This document shows positions 8,270 through 17,195 of a stretch of 37,794 nucleotides of DNA, piece by piece. The first letter of the stretch is position 1; every line of letters starts with the position of its first letter. A program made the translations under genes and the position numbers. The notes beneath the pieces are model-generated. The model was not told the DNA's origin. It saw nothing but the letters and a program-made list of their open reading frames with translations, and made no database searches. The DNA lies in the NCBI GenBank assembly GCA_002687515.1, contig NZAK01000107.1, positions 1 through 37,794 of the forward strand. Reading direction: 5' to 3'. The DNA comes from Rhodospirillaceae bacterium. Its GTDB lineage: Bacteria > Pseudomonadota > Alphaproteobacteria > Rhodospirillales > UBA2165.

Positions 8270-9361
8270 TTAGGTCTCGCCGGGGTTAAATTTGTCTTTT
8301 ACTTCGCCCAAGGCGGTTTGGCCGGCCGCGATCGCGAATTCCATGAACGCGTCAAAATCCGCTTCAAGGCAGGCTTCACGGATATCCGTCAGGCCTTCAA
8401 GGTAGGCGCGCGCATCGTCAAAGCGGCGGCCGATGTCACATTCGCGATATTTACCGCCCGCTACCCGGCGAAAATAATCATCGCCGACGGGCATAATCGC
8501 CTTCAGACGCGGTTGGCCCATCAAAATATCTGAAATGCTCATACCGGCGCTAAACGCCACCTGTTCGGGCTGGTCGCGCCATTCGAACACACGCCCGCCG
8601 CCCCAGTCGTTGGAGAAATACAGCGATGCAATTTTGTAATAAAGCGCAAGAATTCGGACATAGGTGTCATTTTGCAATAGTTGGCGAAGCACCGAATAAC
8701 GGTATTCGTTTGGAAATTCATGGGTCGCGCCAAGGACGTTTTCGATATGAAGAAAACGTTCGAATATCGGGAATTCATAAATGAACGGATGCAGGAAACG
8801 GCGGATGTGAATCCGCTCCTTGGACATCTGGTACATGACATCGTAGCGGATATCCATGTTAACCAGCTTGGCCACATCGCGCTTGTGACCGAAAAAGAAA
8901 AGATCATGGATGTAGAATGGCGAGGTCGCTTCCATTCCCCAAACCCAGACTCTTTGTTCAAAAATATGGCGCGCCCGGGCAAAATTTTGGGGAAATCTCA
9001 ATTTGCCGTCTTGCCCGGTGACGTGGGCGAAGGCATCCGGTTCGATAAAAACATCGGTGCGCGTCTTCAAGACCCGGTGACCTTCCGGTACGCGGCGGAG
9101 GCCCACTTGCAGCGACATCATCTGGCTCAGCATATTGCCGCTCCAGCTTTGCGGCTCGGGAACGGCGGCGAGGATGAGATCGTACTGGCTGCCAAGCTTA
9201 GTCAGGAATTCTAGATTTTCCTGAGCTTCCTTATCCCATGTGGACAACACAATTTCCTCGACGCCGCTCATGCCACGGAAAGCATCGAGCGAGCGCAAGA
9301 ACAAGTCCTTGTCGCGGAGAAGTCCCGAAAAGATGATTGAGACCGGCGTGTTAGGCATCAT
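8270..9361 (-). CDS. WavE-like lipopolysaccharide synthesis protein
   Basis: 363 residues from ATG 9361 (a second ATG is at 9358). An AGGA site 6-7 bases upstream supports this over the longer reading frame from 9424. It overlaps the end of the preceding nucleotidyltransferase by 11 bases. The N-terminus VSIIFSGLLRDKDLFLRSLDAFR and VEEIVLSTWDKEAQENL, then RVPEGHRVLKTRTDVFIEPDAF (KTRTD at 99-103), match the WavE family named from Vibrio cholerae LPS core synthesis. The biochemical activity of the family is unproven but a glycosyltransferase-like role is likely. It is the last gene of a surface-glycan run on this strand. I am fairly sure of the family and not of the substrate. Confidence 0.75.
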   Translation of the reverse strand: MMPNTPVSIIFSGLLRDKDLFLRSLDAFRGMSGVEEIVLSTWDKEAQENLEFLTKLGSQYDLILAAVPEPQSWSGNMLSQMMSLQVGLRRVPEGHRVLKTRTDVFIEPDAFAHVTGQDGKLRFPQNFARARHIFEQRVWVWGMEATSPFYIHDLFFFGHKRDVAKLVNMDIRYDVMYQMSKERIHIRRFLHPFIYEFPIFERFLHIENVLGATHEFPNEYRYSVLRQLLQNDTYVRILALYYKIASLYFSNDWGGGRVFEWRDQPEQVAFSAGMSISDILMGQPRLKAIMPVGDDYFRRVAGGKYRECDIGRRFDDARAYLEGLTDIREACLEADFDAFMEFAIAAGQTALGEVKDKFNPGET

Positions 9362-10100
9362 CGGTTTCCTGTCGCCGTTGCAACTGTTCATATTGCGCCG
9401 GAGTGCCGCAAAATTCGACTTCATTTTCGCCGATCAGGTGATAGCGGATATCGGCGCCGTCGGCGATCAGCCGGTTATAGAGCGGCGCCACGTAATATTC
9501 GCCATTGACCAGTTGCCAGCCGGGGTCGTCGCATGCGGCGCGGAACGCCTCGGCAAACAATTTCGCGCTGCGAAAATGATAAAGGCCGGTGCAGCATAGA
9601 TCGGAAATGGGATTTTTCTCGGCGGTTTCGGCGACACGTCCACCATCGCCCGCCCTGGGCCGGACGAACGACCAACCGTCGCCGCTGCCCTTGAACACCT
9701 CCAAATACCCGTCAATCAGCATCAAATCGAAGGTAGCCGGATAGCAAAAGCCGGGCCGCAAGGTATCGACGTTGAAAATGGTCAATGGCTCGGCATCGCC
9801 GGTGGAAGTTCGCTCCAGCCCAAGAAATACCGTTTCGGCCTGGCCCCGCGTCGGCTGATCGAGGCCCGCCGTCAAGGGATCAGGGAGACCAAGGCGTTCG
9901 CATTCACCCATGACGAAGCTGCGAATCTTTGGATCGTTCTGGAATATGAACATGAACTCTTCGCTTTGGAACAGGGCCGAAAATCCTTCCACCACATGGT
10001 GCAAAACGCTTTTGCCGCCGAGTTCCAGCATGAATTTTGGTTTCTTGTAGCCGGCATTTTGGAAGCGGAGGCTCTGCCCCGCCATCGGAAACACGATCAC
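9351..10100 (-). CDS. Sugar-phosphate nucleotidyltransferase
   Basis: 249 residues. Signature of the NTP_transferase fold: MAGQSLRFQNAGYKKPKFMLE (residues 6-26) with the activating Lys22 in PK, TRGQAETVFLG (84-94) for base binding, and metal Asp112 in FNVDT. NEYYVAPLY-like (GEYYVAPLYNRLIADG) near the C-terminus fits capsule/LPS enzymes that charge an unusual sugar or alcohol phosphate. It overlaps the upstream nucleotidyltransferase-like/kinase fusion by ATGA, so the two are translated together and probably act on the same compound: the kinase would phosphorylate and this enzyme would add the nucleotide. The substrate cannot be told from sequence. Confidence 0.82.
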   Translation of the reverse strand: MIVFPMAGQSLRFQNAGYKKPKFMLELGGKSVLHHVVEGFSALFQSEEFMFIFQNDPKIRSFVMGECERLGLPDPLTAGLDQPTRGQAETVFLGLERTSTGDAEPLTIFNVDTLRPGFCYPATFDLMLIDGYLEVFKGSGDGWSFVRPRAGDGGRVAETAEKNPISDLCCTGLYHFRSAKLFAEAFRAACDDPGWQLVNGEYYVAPLYNRLIADGADIRYHLIGENEVEFCGTPAQYEQLQRRQETDDA

Positions 10101-11692
10101 GATGGCCGGCCCTCCTGGCCCAGGATGTGAAGCCGCAGCGCATTGGCAAGCAGCGCCCGCTGGCGGCCTGGATTGTCGGCATGCAGCGGCAGCATCGACA
10201 AATAAAGCAGCACGGCGATGGGATTGGAGGCGGCATCCCGAGGCCGGCGCCCGGCGAAGCTGCTGTCCATAAATGATCCGATTACATCGCCGCAGCCCGC
10301 CAAGTCCGGAATATCGATGGATATGGCATGGGCGCCGTCATCCACCAGGCGGTAACGCCCGGCGATGATGAAATCGTAACCGCCCGCCACCGAATGATAC
10401 AGTTTGGCGATATCGTATCGCGCATCGCCATAGATGCTTGGCCGGGTACCGCCCATATGTCCCCTGGGATCGACGGTGCGTATGGTATTGGCCCGGAAGT
10501 CATAAAAGATATTGCTGAAGCAGAAATCACCGTGAACGATACGAAGGTCATTTTCCGACGCCGCCGGAATTTTCTCGAAATTTTCCAAGGCGATGGATTT
10601 GAGCCCCGGCAGCGCGCGCTCCGCGTAAGTCCAGGACTGGTCGAGATCGACACCGCTTAACTGCGAAAATTCTTGCAGCCGCTGCAGCGTTTTCTCGAGG
10701 TAAATATCATCCGCCGATGGCGTATCGCCGGGCGTCGGGTACTCGCCACAGAGGCTCATGAATTCGCCGCAGGATTGGAAAATATGCTGCCAAACGTAGA
10801 CCGGCAGCCGGCCGAAGACATATAGATCGGCAAGCGTCGAGAGGTACAGGTATTCGGTTTCGTAACCGTTACCGGGGCATCGCCCAAGATATCTGGGCAT
10901 GAAGATGCTGAGCCGATGCGGTATGGTTTCGTACCAGTTGGCTTCGGCATCCATTTGAAATTTGTCGTCGCTGGACTTGATCGCCGTGCGCCGCGAAATG
11001 TCGAGCCGGTTGAAGGCGCGATGTGTCGGCATCTTGGCGACCGATTGGTGGTAGAGCTCCATATGCCCGAAGTCGAGCCATTGGCTGCCGCCTACAATGT
11101 CCAATGGTTTCGCCGCCGCATAAACATTCAATGCTTCGATGAAGCGCGCGCCGCTGCTTTCCAGGGCGGAGATGTATAGGGCGGTATCGGAAAACGAAAA
11201 ATAGCCCGATAGTACGCACCGTTCATCAGCACCGCTCGGAAGTCCGTCAAAAAAACGAACGGCACCGGTTTCACCGCGTTCGTATTCGGCCCATGAATAG
11301 TAACTGCTGGTGATCCCTTCCGAGACCACGTCTCCGGCATCAATCGGTATCCCGTGAACCAGCGTGTCGCCATGCAAGATAGAAAGCGCGCCCGAAGTTG
11401 CCTTCGCTTCGGCCAAGACGTGCAGGACCGATTTGCCGAGGGACAGGTTCGGGGGAACGGAAATGATATTAAAGCCAAGCTGATCCAGGCGTTCGGCGTC
11501 TGTCGCCGGTATAATAAAATCGGCGGGCAGTGAAATCAGCCGGCGTCCGGTAAATCCGGAAACCCATTCGGCCTGGTGTTCATAAAGGCGGCGATTGCCC
11601 ACCGGCAGGAATGCCGGCGGGATTTGCCCGAATTCCGAGGTGAATTCGGGGCCGACATACGCTCCGGACGTTATCAGAAATGTCCGTTCCAA
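10097..11692 (-). CDS. Fusion of nucleotidyltransferase-like domain and aminoglycoside/choline-kinase-type phosphotransferase
   Basis: 531 residues in two parts. Residues 1-210 resemble a nucleotidyltransferase: PPAFLPVGNRRLYEHQ (25-40), ILHGDTLV (Asp109) and a DFGHMELYHQS boundary (207-217). The usual glycine-rich GxGxR loop is absent and the activating PK has become PP, so this half may be catalytically dead or regulatory. Residues 255-500 form a phosphotransferase: Brenner motif IVHGDFCFSNIFYD (His387, Asp389, Asn394) and the metal motif TVDPRG (Asp408), followed by YDIAKLYHS. Predicted to phosphorylate a sugar or small alcohol for surface glycan synthesis. ATGA overlap with the next gene. 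Similar fusions occur in capsule loci; substrate unknown. Confidence 0.75.
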   Translation of the reverse strand: MERTFLITSGAYVGPEFTSEFGQIPPAFLPVGNRRLYEHQAEWVSGFTGRRLISLPADFIIPATDAERLDQLGFNIISVPPNLSLGKSVLHVLAEAKATSGALSILHGDTLVHGIPIDAGDVVSEGITSSYYSWAEYERGETGAVRFFDGLPSGADERCVLSGYFSFSDTALYISALESSGARFIEALNVYAAAKPLDIVGGSQWLDFGHMELYHQSVAKMPTHRAFNRLDISRRTAIKSSDDKFQMDAEANWYETIPHRLSIFMPRYLGRCPGNGYETEYLYLSTLADLYVFGRLPVYVWQHIFQSCGEFMSLCGEYPTPGDTPSADDIYLEKTLQRLQEFSQLSGVDLDQSWTYAERALPGLKSIALENFEKIPAASENDLRIVHGDFCFSNIFYDFRANTIRTVDPRGHMGGTRPSIYGDARYDIAKLYHSVAGGYDFIIAGRYRLVDDGAHAISIDIPDLAGCGDVIGSFMDSSFAGRRPRDAASNPIAVLLYLSMLPLHADNPGRQRALLANALRLHILGQEGRPS

Positions 11693-11788
11693 GAAGTTTT
11701 TGCCCGATAAAAAGTTAAACCGCCATATTCGATTTCAGCCTATCAAATAGCAAAAAAAAGCGAACCGGGCGTTAATATCGCCGGCCAA

Positions 11789-13915
11789 TTAATCTTCCTC
11801 TTCATGGGCCCGCTCGTCCCGGAGATCAGTAATCTTTTGCGCCAGTCCGGGTGGCAGCTGGCCTAGATATGGCTCGATCGCCTGCCACGTGTTGCCCGGG
11901 ATAGGGTGCTCGCCGGGGTTCATCCACTGGACTCGGGATGCAAAATAACACCAGCTTTTAACGATCGATAACGCGCCGTCGGCGTCGTCCAGCTTTTCGT
12001 GGCATCGCAAGGCGATGGACAGGAACTCTGTCAAATATGGCGCATAAAGCGCGGTCGCGGTGTAGACCGCATCGAGAATGATCTCGGCCGGGCGGTCTGC
12101 GGCATAAAGCGCCTTGGCGCAAAGCCGTGCCGCCGGAAAATGGACGGGACATAGGTCCAGCGCCTGGGTTAAAGCCTCGATTCCCGCGTCCAGCCGGTTT
12201 TCCTGCAAATAGTCCAACCCGATATAGCACTTCGCGGTTGCCGCAATTATGGAGCGGGCCTCCGGCGCATCATCATTGCCGAAGGCCAGGTCGCGGGCCA
12301 GAGAATTGAAGTAGGCCTCATAGGGGGTCAGTTCACTGCGAACGGGCATCAGATGGATGCGGATATCGTCGCGCGCCGGATCGAACAATCCGCTTCCGTA
12401 AATTTGGCAAACATGCCGAAATTTTTGAATGGCCGCCGCTTTGTCGCTGGTGGCCCATAAATATCTGCCGAGATTGAAGTTCAAAGGTACCGAAGTTTCG
12501 AATTTTTCATCGGCCGTGTTTATCAACGCATCAAGTTCCGCGCGTATGCCGCCATCCAGCGGTTTGGCGGTAAAGGCATGTATCAGGCCGATAACGGTAC
12601 GGCAGGCTTCGGTGTGTTCACCGTCACCAGCAGGCTTGCCGGTTGAGATCGGTTTCGCCACCGTTTCCGGCCCGGTGAACCGGGTGCCTTGGTTCAATAG
12701 CGCGATCTGAAACAGGCAATGTTTGAGAAAGCGGATTTCCCGCTCCGGGGACGGCGGAAATATCTGTTGCAAATTCTTGCCCGAATTACGGAAGCCGTCC
12801 TCCGCCGGATTTCGTATCCGGCCGGGCGCATCGGCTGGGAGGGGGTCCAGGTCCAGCTCCTGAATATCCGCGCCGGCCAAGCGCAAAAAGGAACTTGCGC
12901 CCATGCCTTGCGGAGAAAGAATGATTCCGCCGGCACAAGCCGCGTCCATGGCCCGTGTCTGCATGCCACCGATTAGCCGTTCATAAATAGCGGACAACCG
13001 AGTCTGCGCCATAATGGCGCGGTAGTCCTCCGTTTCCATGAAGCCGTGATAGATGCGTATATCAAGGTCATCCCCATCGATCGCGGCAAGTTCGAACAGG
13101 AACTGGGATTTGCCGCGCATCATTGGTGTAAACGAATTACCGGTGTGGACCAGATCAATTTCCCTTTTTTCTAGGCTTGCAGAAAAACCAGCCCGGTCGG
13201 TGTAGATGTCATGAGCCGGATAGGTGGCCACGCGTCCGGGATAAATCCGGTCCATTGGAAAATGTTCTCCGGACATGGCGCACATTATGAGGTCGGCACG
13301 GACGAGATCATCATGTTGGCTGGGAAGATGGAAATCGAAATCGTAGGTCCAGTAAATCACCGGGATGCCAAGATCGAAGATGCCCTCGGGCACACGGGGA
13401 CCATAGATATCGAACAGGATAACCGCATCGGGCGGTGCGACACCGGCGATGATTTCCGTCGCTGTTGGGGCTTTTTCATCCCGCTCCAGGACCAGCGAAT
13501 GGATTATGAATTGCCCGGGTACGTTTTCAGGAATGCCGCGTCTGGTATGGGCGCCCGCGATTAACAGGAGCCGGAATTCCCCGCCGCCGATCATCGCCGC
13601 CAGTTCATCGCCGCCTTCGGGTTCGGCCAAATCTCTGCCAAGGCACCAACGCCCGAATGCCTGGTAATGGGCGGTTGCCGGATGCTGGATCTGAATATTT
13701 TCAAGCTCAGAGAGCGCTTTTTCGATCCAGCCGCACATCAACAGGGCCACCGCTTGTAGTTCTGGCTCGCCATCCCGGCGGGCCAGTTCGAAGGCGCCGA
13801 AGTAATCGCCGCTATCGAGAGCCGCCGCCGCGGATGCGTGGGAGTCCAGGACCGTTTCCATCTTTGGCCAGGGCGGAACCTGATCGATCTTGAGCCGGCG
13901 TTTTAGCGCGTTCAT
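11789..13915 (-). CDS. CgeB-like glycosyltransferase with C-terminal TPR region
   Basis: 708 residues. I choose ATG 13915 because GAGGA lies just upstream and it avoids overlap with the acyl-CoA dehydrogenase gene; the frame is open to 13969. Residues about 40-110 look helical and repeat-like. A middle part contains PVIYWTYDFDFHLPSQHDDL (about 185-204), LIMCAMSG, DLVHTGNSF and the nucleotide-sugar-binding type segment RAMDAACAGGIILSP (321-335), which resembles the RxFE.xAxG motif of CgeB/GT4-like enzymes, though the Glu is replaced by Asp. From about 460 onward the helical repeats (NFNLGRYLWATSDKAAAIQKF, CYIGLDYLQENRLDAGIEAL) look like TPRs. It probably modifies a surface polysaccharide or protein such as flagellin; acceptor unknown. 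Confidence 0.6.
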   Translation of the reverse strand: MNALKRRLKIDQVPPWPKMETVLDSHASAAAALDSGDYFGAFELARRDGEPELQAVALLMCGWIEKALSELENIQIQHPATAHYQAFGRWCLGRDLAEPEGGDELAAMIGGGEFRLLLIAGAHTRRGIPENVPGQFIIHSLVLERDEKAPTATEIIAGVAPPDAVILFDIYGPRVPEGIFDLGIPVIYWTYDFDFHLPSQHDDLVRADLIMCAMSGEHFPMDRIYPGRVATYPAHDIYTDRAGFSASLEKREIDLVHTGNSFTPMMRGKSQFLFELAAIDGDDLDIRIYHGFMETEDYRAIMAQTRLSAIYERLIGGMQTRAMDAACAGGIILSPQGMGASSFLRLAGADIQELDLDPLPADAPGRIRNPAEDGFRNSGKNLQQIFPPSPEREIRFLKHCLFQIALLNQGTRFTGPETVAKPISTGKPAGDGEHTEACRTVIGLIHAFTAKPLDGGIRAELDALINTADEKFETSVPLNFNLGRYLWATSDKAAAIQKFRHVCQIYGSGLFDPARDDIRIHLMPVRSELTPYEAYFNSLARDLAFGNDDAPEARSIIAATAKCYIGLDYLQENRLDAGIEALTQALDLCPVHFPAARLCAKALYAADRPAEIILDAVYTATALYAPYLTEFLSIALRCHEKLDDADGALSIVKSWCYFASRVQWMNPGEHPIPGNTWQAIEPYLGQLPPGLAQKITDLRDERAHEEED

Positions 13916-13940
13916 CGATCCTCGCACGGGCCGGTTACGG

Positions 13941-15092
13941 TCAGAACGATCTCGGCAGGCCAAGCACATGCTCGGCGATGTAGGCGAGGATCAGATTGGT
14001 CGAGACCGGCGCGATCTGGTAGAGCCGGGTTTCGCGGAATTTTCGCTCGACATCGTATTCCTGGGCAAAGCCGTAGCCGCCAAAGGTTTGGATACACATA
14101 TTGGCCGCTTCCCAGGACGCTTCGGCGGCCAGATGCTTGGCCATATTCGCTTCGGCGCCGCAAGAAGCGCCGGCGTCGAACATTTGCGCCGCCTTGCCGC
14201 TCATTAGGGCCGCCGCTTCGGTTTCGGCATAGGCGCGCGCGATCGGAAACTGGATGCCCTGGTTTTGTCCGATGGGCCGCCCGAAAACGTTCCGGGTGTT
14301 GGCATAATCGGTCGCTTTTTCGATGAACCAGCGCGCATCGCCGATGCATTCGGCGGAAATCAGGATACGCTCGGCATTCATGCCGTCGAGGATATATTTG
14401 AAGCCGGCGCCTTCCTCGCCGATCAGGTTCTCGGCCGGCACCTTCAGATTGTCGAAAAACACTTCGGTGGTGGCGTGGTTGATCATGGTCTTGATCGGAC
14501 GCACGGTCAGGCCCTGGCCAAGGGATTCTTTCATATCGACCAGGAATACCGACAGCCCGTCGTGACGGCGTTCGACTTGATCCCTTGGGGTTGTGCGCGC
14601 GAGAAGCAGCATCAAATCCGAATGTTCGGCGCGCGAGGTCCAGACCTTTTGTCCGTTAACCACATAGTGCGCGCCATCCAGCTTGGCGGCCGTGGTCAGG
14701 CTGGCGGTATCGGTGCCGCTGCTCGGTTCGGTCACGCCAAAGGCCTGCAAACGCATTGTTCCGGCGGCGATTTCGGGTAGGTATTTTTGTTTCTGTTGAT
14801 CGGAGCCGTGGCGCAGCACGGTGCCCATAATATACATCTGCGCATGGCAGGCGGCCGCGTTGCCGCCACTTGAATGGACTTCTTCCAAGATGGCGGCGGC
14901 GGCGGCGATGCCGAGGCCGCTGCCGCCATATTCCTCGGGTATCAAGGCCCCAAGGAAACCGGCGTCGGTCATCGATTTGACGAATTCCGTCGGATAGGCG
15001 CGCGCATCGTCCAATTCCCGCCAATATTCCGGCGGGAACCCGGCTGAAAGTGATCTGACCGAGGCGCGAATGTCACTGTAATTTTCGTTCAT
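13941..15092 (-). CDS. Acyl-CoA dehydrogenase
   Basis: 383 residues, the typical length of FAD-dependent acyl-CoA dehydrogenases; it oxidises an acyl-CoA at C2-C3 and passes electrons to ETF. Signature 1 FGVTEPSSGTD (118-128) and VNGQKVWTSRAEHSD are clear, as are GRPIGQNQGIQFPIA and QTFGGYGFAQEYDVERKFRETRLYQIAP. The C-terminal catalytic Glu of medium-chain enzymes is missing (YQIAP instead of YEGT). A Glu at 241 in GMNAERI lies where isovaleryl-CoA dehydrogenase has its base, so activity is probably kept. It diverges from a relic of a class III CoA-transferase, which suggests an original activation/oxidation gene pair. Substrate unknown; branched or cyclic acyl-CoA is possible. Confidence 0.9.
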   Translation of the reverse strand: MNENYSDIRASVRSLSAGFPPEYWRELDDARAYPTEFVKSMTDAGFLGALIPEEYGGSGLGIAAAAAILEEVHSSGGNAAACHAQMYIMGTVLRHGSDQQKQKYLPEIAAGTMRLQAFGVTEPSSGTDTASLTTAAKLDGAHYVVNGQKVWTSRAEHSDLMLLLARTTPRDQVERRHDGLSVFLVDMKESLGQGLTVRPIKTMINHATTEVFFDNLKVPAENLIGEEGAGFKYILDGMNAERILISAECIGDARWFIEKATDYANTRNVFGRPIGQNQGIQFPIARAYAETEAAALMSGKAAQMFDAGASCGAEANMAKHLAAEASWEAANMCIQTFGGYGFAQEYDVERKFRETRLYQIAPVSTNLILAYIAEHVLGLPRSF

Positions 15093-15217
15093 GGCGTTGA
15101 CCGATTTCCAATATTTGAATTACGTTTGTTGCACAGTCACTTATACCTCGTTTGTCCGGCCGTTGCCGAATAAAGTGTTGTTCCAATCCGGTCAATCATC
15201 ATCAGGGAATGCCGCCC

Positions 15218-15310
15218 ATGAGCAACCAACGCGCATCAAAAATATTGGAACAATACATGGTTCTGGATTTGACGCGGGCCCGCGCCGGGCCGACGGCGGC
15301 GCGCCAGTGA
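15218..15310 (+). pseudogene. 5' relic of a class III (CaiB/BaiF/Frc) CoA-transferase gene
   Basis: A 30-codon frame starts at ATG 15218 (AGGGAA about 10 bases upstream) and reads MSNQRASKILEQYMVLDLTR then ARAGPTAARQ before TGA. VLDLTR..AGP.A..Q is the best-conserved N-terminal motif of class III CoA-transferases, normally followed by LADLGADVIKVE; here homology stops abruptly after the Gln. No continuation is visible in another frame downstream, where the glycosyltransferase begins. The stop overlaps that gene's GTG (GTGA). I read this as a truncation or recombination breakpoint at about 15307; a functional leader peptide is the less likely alternative. Confidence 0.7.
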
Positions 15311-16143
15311 GCGATCCGGCATTTCGGCGGCTGAGCGTGCTTTGGGATTTGCCCGACGATTGGTGCGAAGAACAGCACATCATAGATATATTGGAGAATA
15401 TCGAGGCGCGGTTTGTCGAGTTGGGATTGGCCGAACGTTTCGTATTCGTGGTATCGTCGCTGGCCGACCAATTGCCGATGACCCACAAGGAGCGGGTGAT
15501 CGTGCTTCAGACCAGCGACGAGGGGCATGAAGTGCCGTCCTATGTGGGCGACGTCTTCATGGTGTTCAAGAACTATCCGCCTTTCACCGAGGCGCCGGAC
15601 AATCTCCGTGTATTTCCCCTCGGCTGCAACAAGGATGTGCCCGATTTGCCGGCGCCGGTTATATTGGAACGGCCGATCGATGTGTTTTTTATCGGGCGGC
15701 CCGAATTCCGCGATGATTTTTTCGATGCGGCCGATCAAGCGTTCGGCGGCGACAGTGATTTGCGCGTCGAAATTTCAAGGGCGCCGGAATTTCGCAAGGG
15801 GCTGACGCCGGACGACTATGCGAAAACCCTGGCCGCGAGTAAAATTGCGTTGTCGCCGCGCGGCGTCAGCCACGAAACGTTCCGCACCTACGAAGCCATG
15901 CGCGCCGGCTGCATCGTTATCGCGCAACGCCAAATCCCGTGCTGGTATACGGCGGGCTGGCCGGTGATCGAGGTCGACGATTGGCAAGATATTGGCGAGC
16001 TGATCCGCGGCCAATTGGCCGACCCCGCCGCCATGCGGGCGCAGTCCGATGCGGCGCGCAACTGGTGGACGGAAAAGTGCAGTCCCCCGGCGGTTGCCGA
16101 CTACGTTATCGGCGAAATCGCCGCCCGGCTGATGGGGCGCTAA
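15307..16143 (+). CDS. Exostosin-like glycosyltransferase
   Basis: 278 residues from GTG 15307. The frame is open to ATG 15091, but the first 72 codons overlap the CoA-transferase relic in another frame and do not look like the family, so I prefer the GTG, although no good ribosome site precedes it. The region SPRGVSHETFRTYEAMRAGC (183-202) followed by IVI is the conserved nucleotide-sugar-binding segment of exostosin/GT47-like and related glycosyltransferases, where Glu contacts the donor. RPIDVFFIGRPEFRDDFFDAA marks the inter-domain strand. It probably belongs functionally with the glycan genes at 8.3-13.9 kb. Donor and acceptor are unknown. Confidence 0.65.
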   Translation: MSDPAFRRLSVLWDLPDDWCEEQHIIDILENIEARFVELGLAERFVFVVSSLADQLPMTHKERVIVLQTSDEGHEVPSYVGDVFMVFKNYPPFTEAPDNLRVFPLGCNKDVPDLPAPVILERPIDVFFIGRPEFRDDFFDAADQAFGGDSDLRVEISRAPEFRKGLTPDDYAKTLAASKIALSPRGVSHETFRTYEAMRAGCIVIAQRQIPCWYTAGWPVIEVDDWQDIGELIRGQLADPAAMRAQSDAARNWWTEKCSPPAVADYVIGEIAARLMGR

Positions 16144-16149
16144 CCGACG

Positions 16150-17184
16150 ATGGAAGCTGCGGACAATATTTCGGCTGTGCCGACGACGCTGATCACCGGA
16201 TTTTTCGGCGTCGGCAAAACAACCACCCTGCGCTCCCTGATCGAACGCAAGCCGGAGGACGAAAAGTGGGCGATTCTGGTCAATGAGTTCGGTGAGGTCG
16301 GTATCGACGGCGCATTGCTTGAAAACCTGTCCGGCGACGGCGTTCAAATCCGCGAGATCGTCGGCGGCTGCCTGTGCTGTACGGCCAATGTGCCGATGCG
16401 CGTCGCGGTGACCGAAATCTTGCGGCGCACCCGCCCTGACCGCCTGTTGATCGAGCCGACCGGCATCGGGCATCCGGCGGGATTGATCGACGAGCTGCGC
16501 AGCGATGGTCTGGCCGATGCCATCGATCTGCGCGCGGTGATCTGCCTGGTCGATCCGCGGCTGATTCACGATGCCCGCATCCAGGAAGCGGCCGTGTTCC
16601 GCGATCAGGTTGCCATCGCCGACGTCTTGATCGCCGGCAAGGCGGATTTGGCGGGCGAAGACGACATCGCCCGGTTCCGGGAATGGGCAAGAAATTTGTT
16701 TCCGCCCAAATCCCACATTGCGGTCGCCGCCGAAGGAAACATTGACTACCGGTTCCTCGATCTTGCGCCGGGCCGGTACGCGGTGGGAGCCGAGGGTGGC
16801 CATCGGCACAACCCCGCCGAAACAGAGGTTCAGAGGAGGTCAAGCGGCAGCCACCAGTTCGAGCGCATCCAGTCGGCCGGAGACGAATATCATGGCTGCG
16901 GTTGGGTGTTCGGCCCGGATTTTATTTTCGATCAAGGGGCAATCGCCGATTGCCTGGGACCGCCGGGATTACCGGGGATCGAGGCGGCCGGCGCGGCGCT
17001 TCGCGCCAAGGGTGTTTTCCGGGTCGGCGGCGATTGGATATTGCTGAACCGGACCGGCGCCGAATGCACGGTGGGCGACATTGCCTATCGACGCGACAGC
17101 CGCATCGAGGTGATCGTTCCAAACGGCGTAACCGCCGATTGGGACCGGCTCGAACGGGCGCTTCTGGAATGCCTGAAAAGCTGA
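16150..17184 (+). CDS. CobW/COG0523 family GTP-dependent metallochaperone
   Basis: 344 residues. Walker A ITGFFGVGKTTTLRSL (GFFGVGKTT at 17-25), the metal motif GGCLCC (Cys74, Cys76, Cys77), LLIEPTGIGHPAGLIDEL and a degenerate guanine motif AGKAD (in place of NKxD) define COG0523. Family members insert Zn, Co or Fe into target proteins or act in low-metal conditions. A His-bearing linker (GGHRH; EYHGCGW) precedes a reduced CobW C-terminal domain ending with VGGDWILLNRTG. It follows the glycosyltransferase by six bases on the same strand. No Zur-like site was recognised upstream. The metal and client are unknown; the zinc-dependent Had downstream is one possible client but nothing in the sequence shows it. 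Confidence 0.88.
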   Translation: MEAADNISAVPTTLITGFFGVGKTTTLRSLIERKPEDEKWAILVNEFGEVGIDGALLENLSGDGVQIREIVGGCLCCTANVPMRVAVTEILRRTRPDRLLIEPTGIGHPAGLIDELRSDGLADAIDLRAVICLVDPRLIHDARIQEAAVFRDQVAIADVLIAGKADLAGEDDIARFREWARNLFPPKSHIAVAAEGNIDYRFLDLAPGRYAVGAEGGHRHNPAETEVQRRSSGSHQFERIQSAGDEYHGCGWVFGPDFIFDQGAIADCLGPPGLPGIEAAGAALRAKGVFRVGGDWILLNRTGAECTVGDIAYRRDSRIEVIVPNGVTADWDRLERALLECLKS

Positions 17185-17195
17185 CGCTTAGCGTA

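Noticed and set aside
13941-15092. Acyl-CoA dehydrogenase as catalytically dead because the C-terminal Glu is missing
   Set aside because: Glu241 sits where isovaleryl-CoA dehydrogenase carries its catalytic base, so the enzyme is probably active.
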